Below are positions 37,401-47,995 of a stretch of DNA of 64,000 nt, piece after piece. The notes beneath the pieces were generated by a model that was given only the letters and a program-made list of their open reading frames with translations, was not told the DNA's origin and ran no database searches. The DNA is from Pseudoscleropodium purum. Taxonomy: Eukaryota; Streptophyta; Bryopsida; Hypnales; Brachytheciaceae. The DNA lies in the NCBI GenBank assembly GCA_963969395.1, contig OZ017795.1, positions 27,323,063-27,387,062 on the forward strand. Direction: 5' to 3'. How positions within the stretch are numbered: position 1 is the stretch's first letter; each line of letters starts with the position of its first letter. A program made the position numbers and the translations under genes.

Positions 37401-38400
37401 ACCAAAGCAGTTTTATTAGGGCGTACAGATGGACTGGCTACTGGTGCAACTGGTTTCTTAACAGGAGAATGTGATGCAGGGTGATCCTCTCCACTAAATT
37501 GACCATTTCTTCCGTTTAAAGACGTGCTTTCACGTCTGGATGCTGGGTTCCGATTCTTAGCACCAAGCTTCCCTGCCCTTACGAGATCCAGTAAAGTCAC
37601 TGCTTCGTCAAGCTGGCCGCGTGCCTCTGCTAGCTGCCCATTCAAACACCCATTCAATTCGCCCAATTTAGAACACTCTGCTCAATTGCACATGTGGGAT
37701 CAACATCTTCAATCCTTTGCTGGCCATGATTGAATGATAACGTAGAGGACACTAAAACTTTAGGAACCTGATCCCATCTCCTATCGACTGCTCCCTGGTA
37801 CCAACAGCAACTCATCTATTCATACAATCAGTTGGACTTCTCAGCAAGTGCTGTTAGAAAGACTTGTTGAATGACTATGACCATTGCTCTTTGAATGGAA
37901 TTGGGGTTGTCTTATGCCACTTTTAGTGCTCTACAACCTCCTACATTGATTTTGAATAAGAGATTCATACATAATGATAAAAAGATTTGGCTCTAGTACT
38001 CAAAGTGATCTCTTCATAGTTTTGTAGTGATCTCCCGAAAATCACACTCCAAAATATGTCACAACGCTTATAGTGACGCAAGTAGTATCCTTGACCTAAT
38101 CTATTTCACGACCCCATGGACACATAGATTCTGATTCCAGCAAAAAGCAAAATGTCTGACCTAATCTGATCAAGCAGACACAGAGTACAAGAAAGAAGAA
38201 CATTCAACATTCTCGTGGTACAACAGCTCAATTCCACAAAATTCTTCTTGGAGTGATGAACGACATACCTCTTCTTCTAGATTCTTGACATGGGTCACGA
38301 GCCTCTCCACATCGCCGAGGCGACGGTGGACCAATTTGACGAGACCGCCGTCGTCGTCCTCCACCGCTTCCTCGGACGGCCGCTTCAGAGAGGTCGCCAT
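34470..38400 (-). CDS. Plant WD40-repeat protein with N-terminal coiled coil
   Basis: Exons on the minus strand: 38400-38269, 37675-37327, 36727-36529, 36326-36279, 36108-35952, 35846-35609, 35474-35345, 34791-34470; all GT-AG, phases consistent, 524 aa. Residues about 10-75 look coiled-coil (LVKLVHRRLGDVERLVTHVK to GQLDEAVTLLDLV). Residues about 95-165 form a basic Ser/Pro/Lys linker with SPVKK and KSPVKSPAK motifs. From about 195 a WD40 propeller follows: LSPAIDHLCATSALDGVVNFW, WHPLGEKLFAVYTADGG, FVTGGCDHGVVLW, YIISSGMDKRVF, QQLRLFDIR, WSPDGLYCASGSTDPKIHVF, WHPNLPLLLSISSDLFIG. It resembles an uncharacterised plant transducin/WD40 family; no function is assigned. Introns 1, 2 and 7 each hold a copy of the same repeat. 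The gene is divergent from ALADIN. The start is the ATG at 38400 in good context; the frame continues upstream only from a TTG. Confidence 0.85.
34865..35215 (-). repeat. Repeat family A, copy 3 (WD40 gene intron 7)
   Basis: Reverse complement of the copies in introns 1 and 2. It carries 'taaggtagaagatacgattt', 'acatttagcc(t)aagtcatgct' plus 'tacac', 'atgctaattagc' and 'aggagatgggatcagg'. It runs in the same direction as the copy at 61545-61870. Confidence 0.8.
36815..37195 (+). repeat. Repeat family A, copy 2 (WD40 gene intron 2)
   Basis: Aligns along its whole length with 37745-38110: 'tactaaaac', 'cctgatcccgtctcctacg', 'taccaacagcagttcatcta' plus 'ttcatac', 'ctctttgaatgga', 'tggtctacgacctccca', 'agatttggctct', 'aagtgacgcaaatagtatcc'. 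It fills most of the 599-bp intron. Confidence 0.9.
37745..38110 (+). repeat. Repeat family A, copy 1 (WD40 gene intron 1)
   Basis: Same element as in intron 2, in the same orientation, with many point differences: 'cctgatcccatctcctatcg', 'taccaacagcaactcatcta' plus 'ttcatac', 'agatttggctct', 'tagtgacgcaagtagtatcc'. It makes up most of the 593-bp intron. Confidence 0.9.
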
Positions 38401-38898
38401 CGCGCCTGTTGACCGCAATTGCCAACTCGCGCTGGCTTCACGAGCGCCGTCTCATCAAATGCACTCCGAAACCTCACGCTACGCTAACAACGAAGCGTTG
38501 AACGCAATCTGTGAATCAGAATGGGCTCAGAATTGGCCAGATACCCGAAGATAGTCAGTGTATCATCTACCTGGCATTCAAACTTGCTAAACAAATTTGT
38601 AAAGAGTCTGCACTAATCTTAAGTACTGCAGCATGGTTGTCATGTGTGCATGATCTGGACATGATCTGAGTAGAGCGTGCTTTGTCATGTGTAGATATTG
38701 TGAGCAGGAGGACAGCAAACTAGGGGTGAGCGTACCGACCGCCGGTCGGTCTCTGGGTTTAACCCTAGGGTTAGGCGACCGACCGTTGGTTTGTTTCATG
38801 CCTTCACGAAAAGCTTCTTTTCGTTTTTAGAGTTTTGAATCAGTTGTTGGTTATTGGTTGTTGTCGCAGACGTTCGGGTAGATTTCCTGGAATTTGAA
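38401..38898. promoter_or_regulatory. Shared divergent promoter, WD40 gene / ALADIN
   Basis: The two start codons are separated by 498 bp and face away from each other, so this segment must hold both promoters and leaders. It contains a GC-rich mirrored block at 38736-38784: 'ccgaccgccggtcggtc', then 'gggtttaaccctagggtt', then 'gcgaccgaccg', combining an inverted GGTCGGTC/GACCGACC pair with AACCCTA telo-like sequence about 115-165 bp upstream of the ALADIN ATG. No clear TATA box is seen. Coordinated expression is inference. Confidence 0.55.
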
Positions 38899-41800
38899 AT
38901 GCCGGGCGTGCCAGCGATTGGCGAGTGCACCGTCTGCGAGATCAACCGCGATTTCTGTACACACCCGATACTCATGAATATTTTGGTGACAATTTCCACG
39001 TCGTCCTGCATTGGTATCGCAATTTTGGGATGAAATTGTGCGGTTGTATTGCGCTCTGATGTTCTGATTGTGAATGCAGTGACGGCGAAAGATGACACTG
39101 ATAAAAGCGCGCAAGAATCGTATAGCAAAATCTTGGCATGTACCGCAGAGCTAACTTCAGCAACGTGATTTTTATCTGAGGGTTTAGGGCTTAGCCTCTG
39201 TCATTGCAGATATTTTGTCCTACGGAATACTAATTAACCATCTCTTGTTCTTATTTTTTGTGATATTTTATTTTATGCTGAAGATATCATATGTGCAATT
39301 CAGTTGCCATTACGCGTTTCAATTCAAGTCATCACCCTGAATGTGTGGCATGGTGGATATTAGGGTCGCGTCTATCCCAGTATTGCGTATCAGCCTCGGG
39401 ATATCGGTGTGCGCAGTAGCCAAGAAACGGAGGAAGATGCAATAGGAGCGTTACCTGGAGACGCAGATCACTTGAGTACAAGTGATGGCGATTCTGGTGG
39501 TTTCCTTGGCAGACAAATAGATAACGTGAAGACGCTTGTCTTTACAGCCTTCCAGAACCTGCTTTCGCAAAATGTGAGTATCTGCCATGCTCTGTTCCTA
39601 AACTTTATTTCCTTCTCAATTATGGTAACCTCACCTAACAGCGACACTTTAAGCTCTGGTCTTAGTTATTAGAATGGTCAAATTTTTGTAATTCTTGTTA
39701 GCAAATCAAAGTGATTCCAATGCACTGAAGAATGTGTTATTTGGACACTACTTGCCAAAGTTATACGTATTCAGAGTTTTCTGGTAGGTGACATAAAGCC
39801 AATACAAGTTCTGATGTTAAGGTGAGGTACATTCTCAAACTCACTATGTAATCATTTTGCAAGATTTTAGTGTGTCGCATTTAGGTCTGTGTCACAGTTA
39901 GGTACCTCTTCGTGAAGAAGTGCCATGAATTCGATGCTTTGTAGGCATTGCTAAAACTCATCGCTTAAACTGCAGTCATTATATTTGTTTCAGAGTAAAG
40001 GTATCCAGAAAACGTATTCTTTCCAAGGAATTAGCTGGCATAAGCACCGGCACTGGGTTGCGTTCATTGGAGGCCAGGATCAAGTTCTTGTTCACGATTT
40101 TGAAGATGCAGGTTGGACCCTATGTTTGATTTTGCAAATCTTGATGATTCTCCTCTAAACACTTTCATTGGCATATTTTGGTGACGCTGATCTGTAGACT
40201 GAGCGAGTAATTTTTTTTTTTTCCATATTCTAAAAAAGTTCAAGGTACTCATTAATCTGTCCGGAAATTCCTGTCTAAGTTGATGTTGAATTTGTGATGC
40301 TAATGGCAGATCCAAGGGACCCAGCTGTACTGGCTAATGATTCTCACAAAGGCGTAGAGTGCGTAGAATGGAGGCCGAATGCCGGTTCCACAATTTCTGT
40401 CGCCTGCAGGTTTTTAACTATCCTCTAGAAGTCTTTGACTTCAACAATTCATGATATTCTTTTTGCTGTGTCCATTCTGCACCCTCATCATTGTTAATGG
40501 AGGATCGTGTTAAAATATCAACATTGCATTAACATATGTGAATTTTAGTAATCGTGGAACAACTGGTCAGATCATAGCTATCACCGTTGGTGGAGTATTG
40601 TTAACTTGAGCTCATGCTCTTCTTCATGTGGAAGGAAGCTCACGATAGGGGGAGTTATAGTAGATTTCAGTGCCCGTTGAATCCTAAGCTTCATCACTAT
40701 TCTCTTGGCTCAAAAATTGGAGGATTGTGTGGCAAGGTCTAGTGTATTATCCATGCAAACGACTTCGTTTCCAATGCTCGATGAATTTGGGTTTCCACTA
40801 CACAAGATGGGGAATAGAGGGCGCAAAACCATGACTCCTAATATTTATGTAATCTTGAAGGGAGGCAGAATTCCCGATTCTATAGATTCTGACGCTTAGG
40901 GTTTTGGCAAGCCTTCTACTTGTTCTGTTCTGTTTTTATACATAATGTGGTGCTTTCTTCCCCAAGACGTTGTATAGGTGACGTCTTGATGAACCTAAAT
41001 TCAGATTATTGGGCAGTATAGGTTTTGTACCAGTCGACCTTTTTGAAGATTGATGTATTTTTTATGTAGGGGAGGTATTGCAATATGGAGTGCCAATTAC
41101 CCGGGGAACATGGCGCCTGTTCGGGCTGGGGTTGTCTCCATTCTCGGCACACCAAACCGAGGCACTGGGGCTCGGTGGGCGCTTGTGGATTTTCTTCGAA
41201 CCGGGAATAATGCGCCTGTAACAGCCTTGTCATGGAGCCCTTGTGGCAGATATCCTTTTTAGTTTCGTGCCATATTTCTTTCTATAATTCTATGTTTTCG
41301 ACCTCACATCTGCAAATATATTTATCGATTTTGACCAGTCTGGTCATGTCAGAGGACTCAGTAGTGGGAATTACTGTTGATTTTGTGGAAACGTGTTACC
41401 ACCTTGACCAATCATACAATGTTAGCATCAGCTTCGAAACATGACGCATCCTTCACCATCTGGGACGTGGCTCAAGGTTGTTGGTCTTGTCCTCATGTTG
41501 ATTGTGCACCAATTGTGGACCGTTTTCTGTTTTAGTTTGTATGTGTGGGAGACACCTTTTGGAGATAGCAAGCCGTAACTTCTTAGTGCCCTAACGGCCA
41601 TTAATGGTTACTTCTACATCTGTAGGACCTGAAATATCTGATTTAGAAAGCTTCAAGGTAGGTAAATATATGTACCAATAGGAAGAATTCCAGAGTGGAA
41701 TCTCTATTTTTAGTTGGACACTTGGGGGTTATTGTATTGAGAGCTTCTTTTGCATTGATGAATTCCAGTTCTGTGTTCTGAATATCTTCCTCCTTGTCAC

Positions 41801-43821
41801 TCACCTTGTGTGATTTTATTACGTTTGGTTGGTGTGTTCAGGTACGGGAACGCCATTGCAGCGTGGTCTTGGCGATATCTCCTTGCTGAAGTGGTCGCCC
41901 ACCGGAGATTATTTCGTGTCAGCCAAGCAGTAAGTCTTGCTTGTCCAGTACGATCTATTAGATAGGACCGGTTTTGGCCAAGTTGTTGCTGGTCATGAGT
42001 CGTCCATTCATCCATGGTTGCTCACATGTCTTTCTCAAGAGTAAAGGGAGCATAAACCCTAAGCCGCTTGGAAATGGAGGTAACATATGTCTGCTTTTTT
42101 ATTATGTTGGGGTGTACCCATCCTAGGTGATGCTCGTTACACCATCTAGTACGCTTGATCCATCACATTGAATACTGTTTATTGATCTGAAATCTAGGCG
42201 TTGTGACTGTGGAGATATGACATACGCTAATAATGTTTGAATGGCAGAAATGGCGCATTCCATCTCTGGGAGACGAGCACGTGGACCTCTGTACCTTGGA
42301 CATCTGCGGGCGGATCTGTCGTGGTAAGGCATAAGAGTGTTATCAACGATTTGTCAAGCACTTAAAATCATGCTTTTCTAGTTACACCATAAGTCTGATA
42401 CACGTAATGTTGGCAGAGCGCAATGTGGAGTCCAGATGGGAAGGTTCTACTGGCAGCTTTTGATCAAGCAACCTCTTTGGCTGCTCTTCACTTTGCCGGA
42501 AAACCTCCCTCGTTGGGTAAGTTCCTTCACCTCTGTGAACTCACTCCATGACCTGCTTTGATGGACTTCATCACTGAATTTGCTGGTGATGATGTTTATG
42601 CGGGTTGCTAACACGTGCTGTTTCCTGTTCAGACGTTCACCTGCTTCCATTAGATTTGCCAGACATCGAGGCCATCACTGGGAGGTGTGCATTCAAACCT
42701 TCTTAATATTCCGCTTCCTGTTTTCCAAGAGTTCTTCAAGTTGTTTTTCTCATGTTGGGAGAAATGTGCTTGAAGGAGCCTCCCCAATAAAGCATTTTTT
42801 ATTGTTCATGGTGCAATGGCACTATTCCTCTCAATTACTATTCTTAAGAATGTCACTTCCCCTCAATAGTGACAACATTATTCTCAATAGTGATCCCTTC
42901 TCACTTAAACAATGCGTTTATTGTTAAATACCATTGATTGTAAAAGTGTATCTAATATAGAATTTGCCACTACTATTCACATGACTTGTTCTAATGAGGG
43001 GAATGACTTGGGGTCCAAAGTTTTCTTTCTTGTGGAATTGAATTTGAAACTCCTTGGATGCTGTTGCAGACATGGTGCCATAGAAAGGATGGCCTGGGAT
43101 GGCACTGGGGAGAGACTTGCCGTTACCTACAACGGTGCTGTAGATCCTATCCATTATGGATTGGTGGCCGTTTTCGATACCCGGCAGACACCTATTGTGT
43201 CGACATCATTGTTGTAAGTACACTCTTGCCGTTATTGTGTTTGATTAGCGCTTCTAAGAGTATGCTTGTCTTACTTGCGACTTTCAAGCACCCTAGAACT
43301 GAATATAGGGCCCTTGTTCGGCTTACTTTTTGTACTGCTTCTTGCTTTGATTGTTTTGAATTCGAATCCTTCTATTAATGAATGGCCTTGGTACGATATG
43401 GTGGGACACACAGGGGCTTTATTCGCGGGCCTGCTGTTGATTCAATACCTGTTTCATTGGCTTTCCACAACAACTTAAAACAGGGTGCACTTTTGTCTGT
43501 GGTAAGTAGCAATCCTCGAGACCTGTGATCTGTTTTGGTGGATGCCCTACACCTGTAGTGCGCTGTTGTTTGACGAGGAAAATCATTTCTTCTCCATTTG
43601 CACTTCAGTTGTCTTAGCTTGCTTGCACCAAGACTTGTAATTTGTTTTTTTAATCTTCATTTGAGCCCTTTGGAAGTGAGCACAATGGAATGGTCAAACA
43701 GGCAGCATGTGATTCCATATTAGTGACATTCATATTGGTTTTGCAGTGCTGGAGTACAGGAGTTTGTTGCACGTATCCCCTTCTGTTCCGTGGACATGGA
43801 GGACAATTGCTGCGAGTGTAG
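38899..43821 (+). CDS. ALADIN: ALADIN (AAAS) nucleoporin, WD40 protein of the nuclear pore
   Basis: Exons: 38899-38985, 39364-39573, 39994-40111, 40310-40409, 41070-41249, 41418-41476, 41842-41929, 42248-42323, 42417-42516, 42633-42684, 43070-43213, 43414-43501, 43747-43821; 458 aa, close to the usual plant length. The N-terminus has the plant ALADIN motif CEINRDF. The propeller shows ISWHKHRHWVAFIGG, VEWRPN, IAIWSANYPGN, ARWALVDFLRTG, LSWSPCGRMLASASKHDASF, GLGDISLLKWSPTGDYF, WETSTWTSVPW, VHLLPLDLPDI, MAWDGTGERLAV and the terminal CWSTGVCCTYPLLFR. ALADIN is a scaffold nucleoporin of the nuclear pore, also linked to mitotic spindle function in animals. All introns are GT-AG except intron 5, which is AT-AC with a U12-type branch site. 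The first two exons are the least conserved and least certain part of the model. Confidence 0.92.
41250..41417 (+). other. AT-AC U12-type intron in ALADIN
   Basis: The intron begins ATATCCTTTTT immediately after ...GGC AG, matching the U12 5' splice consensus ATATCCTT. It ends ...ACCTTGACCAATCATAC, with the CCTTGAC branch core at 41402-41408 (candidate branch A at 41408, consensus TCCTTRAY) 9 nt before the terminal AC. Removing 41250-41417 (168 bp) joins AG to A and restores SWSPCGR-MLASAS, the conserved WSPxGRxLASAS of ALADIN. Reading through gives a stop (TAG) five codons on, and no in-frame GT donor is available. Confidence 0.9.
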
Positions 43822-45284
43822 ATTTGCTTCAGAGAATTTTGCTAATTGCTAGTCACTTCCATGTCTTCTTCAAAGTTGGAAGCTGTCTGATCACGCTGTG
43901 ATTAAACTTTGATTTTGAAGTTTTGCATGATTTTGCAACGTTCATTGGGATCAAGAGATGGCTCTCATGTTTTCTATTTATCTCTTCGGCTTTTGTTAAG
44001 TTATATAGGGGAGACGCTGTAGGATCAGATACAACATGCGCTGTGAGCAAGGCTTTATTTATCCAACACCGCCCAGTTCCGTGGTCGTTGTGGACACCAG
44101 CCGATTCAACTGCACAAGAGTGGAATGGATAAGTTGTACTGTACTTGACACAAGAACCGTCTTCAAAAGCATCGATGTTGTATCATGAGCACTTCAATGT
44201 GAAGAACTACGTCTAAGTGAATATGAGACCCTTTCATTCAGTTGGAGTTCTGTCCCTTTCGCTTGAACTTGCAGTTGGAATCATCTGTTTACCGTTTGCT
44301 TTCATTTCTAGTTGATCCCTTTGCTACTCCCTGTGGTTAGAATACAGGTTTACCCACATCGCTCTTTGTGAATGGTGGGCGATTGGCCTACAGAATTTAA
44401 CAGATTAGATGATGCATGTTTAATCTCGCCTCATCAAAGATGCGTGAAACCCACTAAGTCTCGCCAAATGGTCTGCAAAATGTTCAAAGGTGTGTCCAAC
44501 CAAATGACTTCTTCACAGCAGCCAATGGTTTCTCAAGGCTCTCCAGTAAATGAAACCTCGCTCCTAGCAGCTTCTATTTGCCAGACGTAGTCAACCCGCA
44601 AGAAGCTCGTGCTAGCTATTGACTTCTATTATTACACATGACATGCCTGGGTCCGTTCTTTTGACTGATGTTGCGACGTAGACTTCTTCGTGCTTCTCAG
44701 TACTGTAGTATGAGAAGTGCGTGCAATTTGAGCATGGGCTAAAGACTCCATCCATTCTCGTAAATCCGAATGTTGTGAAGAACTTAGCGAGGTGAAGCTG
44801 ACTTTCACAAGCACCAAAGGAGTTGCTTACACCGTACGCACTCGCCTTCTAAGGAAGACACTTGCTAGCTATCACCACCCGGATCATCCTTGCACCACAT
44901 TGTGCCATGGGCGGAAGCGTACTCGGAGTTTAAAGTTCTGGTAGTGGTAGATCGGAAGCACGTATATTGAGTTCGATTTCGTCCGAAGCTGCTCGCAGAG
45001 CAATCGCATTTCTGCAGTTTCGAATTTAGGCAAGTAATGTTTTATTGTTGAGAATCTAGTTGGGGTTTGCAATCTCATGCATTCGTGTGATACTCTCTTG
45101 AGATGTGGATGATTTAAGGATTTGTAGGTTTAGATATGATAAATCTTCGGCAATACTTGCAGGGTTTAGAGAGATAAGCCTTTGGCAATGCTTGCAATCT
45201 GCATTGGTCTAGATTTCGGTTAAATGAGTTGAAGACTTCGTGTAACTTGGACTCGTTTTGGGCTCTTTCAGATTGTGGAGAGGT
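43822..45284. other. ALADIN-metacaspase intergenic interval
   Basis: 1.46 kb between the ALADIN stop and the metacaspase ATG. It should contain the ALADIN 3' end and the metacaspase promoter and leader. A polypyrimidine-AG (ggctctttcag) ends 14 bp before the metacaspase ATG, so a leader intron is possible. No other gene is seen. Confidence 0.5.
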
Positions 45285-47995
45285 ATGACGAAGAGAGCTT
45301 TGCTGGTGGGGTGCAACTACCCTGGTACGAAAGTGGAGCTTCATGGCTGTGCGAACGACGTGAAGCGCATGTACAAGACCCTCGTTACTCGGTTCGGGTT
45401 TGCGGAGTCCGATATTCTCGTGCTTCTGGACACCAATCCGAAGGGGGTGCAACCTACCGGCGCCAACATTCGCTCGTACCTTGCCAAGCTGATCCGAGGT
45501 GTGCAACCTGGGGATGTGCTGGTGTTCCATTACAGTGGCCATGGCACTCAGGTGAGGGTGTATTGCAGCTAACGCTCTGTCTTCTAAACCCTAAAATGCT
45601 AGATCGCCGTTTTCTAACAAATGGTTAGGATTGCTTGTAACTGGTCGATCGGTTCCTGCAGGTCCCATCCGAGGGAGGGGTTGTTGATGAAACCGGAGCC
45701 GAGGAAGCAATTGTGCCCACTGATATGAATCTGCTCACAGGTCACCGATTGATCCCTCTTTCAAGAAATTAGAGTTCCATGTCTGGATACCGAGAATGAT
45801 CAGGGTTCTAGAATGAATTACTGAATTGCATTGATGTGGAATATTTTTGAGGAAAATAATCATCAGAGACGAAATTTGGTCTCTCAAACAAGAGGCTCCC
45901 ATTCTTTTCATGAACAGTGCTATTATCCTTCTCAACAATGCTACTACTCCTTTCTACCTCTATTCTACTTTAAACTGTCTTTGTTCTTCTCAAGAGTGAC
46001 GCTTTGTAATTCTCCAATGCTCTAGACACTTCTACTATGTTATATTGGCAGATTGTCTTATGGACAACTTGGCACCATTATTCATATGAACATGTTCTAT
46101 TGAAGGAAGTATTCGAGATCCAGAATCTCTCGTACTCTGTCTAATCTGTTCTTTTGGGGGCTTCTCAGATGACGATTTCAGAGAATTGGTGAACAAGATA
46201 CCGCCAGGAGCCACATTCACGTTCATCTCCGATTCATGTCACAGTGGAGGACTGATCGATGCCGCCAAAGAGCAAATCGGGAACACCCCATCTCTTTCTC
46301 TTCATTCTGGCGGTTCCCACTGTGGTAGTGGCAGTAGTAGTGGAAGTGGCGTTAGTGATCTCTTAGGGCTAATGCAACAGGGCTTTGAGGCCTATAACAG
46401 GCGTGGTGCGCGCACCAGGGATATCCAAACCAGCACCGAAACGAGATTCGAAGAACGAATCAGTCATTTCAAAAGAGACGGCGAGGAAGTGGAAACTTTT
46501 GAGCGGCATGGGAGGCGACGTGAGTATGGGGATCCGCAGCACGGTGGAGAGGAAGAATATGGCACGAGCTATGAGCGGGGTGGCCATGGCGCTGATCATG
46601 TGCATTACTCGTCCTCCTCGGCGATGAAGTCGAAGGAGATTCCGATTGGAATGTTGACCCAGATTCTCAGCGAGCGTGTCGGTCACCGAGTGGAAGTGGG
46701 GAACATCCGCACGACTTTGTTTGATATGTTTGGGAAAGATGCCAGTCCCACCGTCAAGTTGTTTGCGAAGCTGGCGCTTGATCAACTTCAGGTAAATAAT
46801 TTCTCACTGTTCAAGTGGTGTGATTCTCACTGTTGAGTGATTCAACAGATCATGAAACAGTGTTATCAGTAAAATTGAACTGTTCCTTGAACTTTCAGAC
46901 AACGTCAGACAGGGAATTTTTTTCGTTATCCAAATGGAAGACTTTCCAAGATACATAGGCAAGCCTCCGTATGTTTGACGCCTCTCATGAATTATGTACT
47001 AGGTTACTCAAATTTGGAGCCCAGTTGCGGAAAACAGTATATGTTGAGTCGTGCTGTAACAAAGGATGCACTGTTTCTATAACTGGGCGCCAGATTTGAG
47101 TTGCCTAGTATAACCTCAATGAGAACACTACGATCAAGTTTGATCCATTATGAAGCAAGGAAAGTAAGTGTCGTGTTAGGAACCGGAAAGAGGGTCGTGG
47201 TTATGGCTTATAACACAACTCCTCTTCTTGAAGGCTACCTCGCAGTAGTGGTTTATAATTCTGTATTGATAATATGATGAAGATTCTCTTTATGATGTTT
47301 TCTAGAAATTTGTGTAGCAGTGCAATTAAACTTAAAACGCTGTCATAGATTTGTGGATTTCAAAATGTGCCGAAAGCGTTAAGACTGGTTAAGACTGGAT
47401 TATATCTATGATTGAGGTGTGATGGATATCACTTGTTGTGGTGAGATAGATTTCACGTACTTTTGGGAGGTTCCTCATGGTTGATGGAGGTTTTTGGTTT
47501 TGATGATTGATGGCTAATGGTTTTGGTGGTTACGTTGATGGTTGATGGTTTTGATTTTGCTGCCATCATCAGAAAAGGGCCCACGGTCAACAGGGCATCC
47601 TAGGCGCCGTGTCGTCCCTGGCCACGCAGTTGCTGTCGGCGAAGCTGGAGAGCCAAAGTTCCCAGGAAGCCTCGCATTACATGGCGGCAGCGGAGAACGT
47701 GCAAGGCAAGTACCGGCCTCGTCCAGGGCGGGGTGAGAAGTCCACTGACGTGGGTATCTTGCTGAGCGGCTGTCAGTCCAACGAGACTTCGGCGGATGCG
47801 AAGCCGGCGCACGGGGAGTCTTACGGCGCCTTCAGCAACGCCATCCAAATGGTGTTGAGCCAAAGCAAGGCGCCTCTGTCCAACCGGGACCTCATTCTGC
47901 AAGTACGCAAAACCCTGCAATCCCAAGGATTCAAGCAGCACCCCTGCCTCTACTGCACGAACCATAATGCCGATGCTTTCTTCATCGGACACTAA
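45285..47995 (+). CDS. Type II metacaspase
   Basis: Coding exons: 45285-45551, 45662-45740, 46169-46791, 47573-47995; GT-AG, phases consistent, 463 aa. It is an Arg/Lys-specific, usually calcium-dependent cysteine protease of clan CD that acts in plant stress and damage-induced cell death. The p20 domain starts KRALLVGCNYPGTKVELHGC; the catalytic dyad is His86 in HYSGHGTQ and Cys139 in FISDSCHSGG, at the numbering of Arabidopsis MC4. A long, poorly conserved charged/Ser-Gly linker (about residues 155-270) separates p20 from p10, which defines type II. The p10 domain has STDVGILLSGCQSNETSADA, YGAFSNAIQ and the terminal HPCLYCTNHNADAFFIGH. No LSD1 zinc finger or proline-rich prodomain precedes the ATG, excluding type I. 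The start is the first ATG of the frame. Intron 3 carries a foldback element. Confidence 0.95.
46997..47112. repeat. Foldback hairpin in metacaspase intron 3
   Basis: The left arm from 46997 (TACTAGGTTACTCAAATTTG, then GAGCCCAGTT) pairs with the right arm ending at 47112 (AACTGGGCGCCAGATTTGAG, then TTGCCTAGTATA). Arms are about 40 nt with roughly 80% pairing and a central loop of about 30 nt. It looks like a MITE-type insertion or, in RNA, a precursor-like stem-loop. Confidence 0.8.
47478..47560 (+). repeat. GGTTTTGATGGTTGATGG microsatellite
   Basis: Short repeated units of TTGATGG/TGGTTTTG fill the 80 bp just upstream of the last metacaspase exon, inside intron 3. Confidence 0.75.

Noticed and set aside
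34470..38400. WD40 gene as NEDD1 or another named spindle WD40 protein
   Set aside because: The propeller lies C-terminal to the coiled coil and the sequence blocks fit a plant family without an assigned function; no NEDD1-specific region could be recognised.
38170..38418. N-terminal extension of the WD40 protein upstream of 38400
   Set aside because: The longer frame starts at TTG, not ATG. The ATG at 38400 is the first one and suits the protein.
45258..45284. N-terminal extension of the metacaspase (SFRLWRG)
   Set aside because: The frame opens at TTG, and a polypyrimidine-AG lies inside it, so it is more likely leader or leader-intron sequence; the family begins at TKRALLVG.
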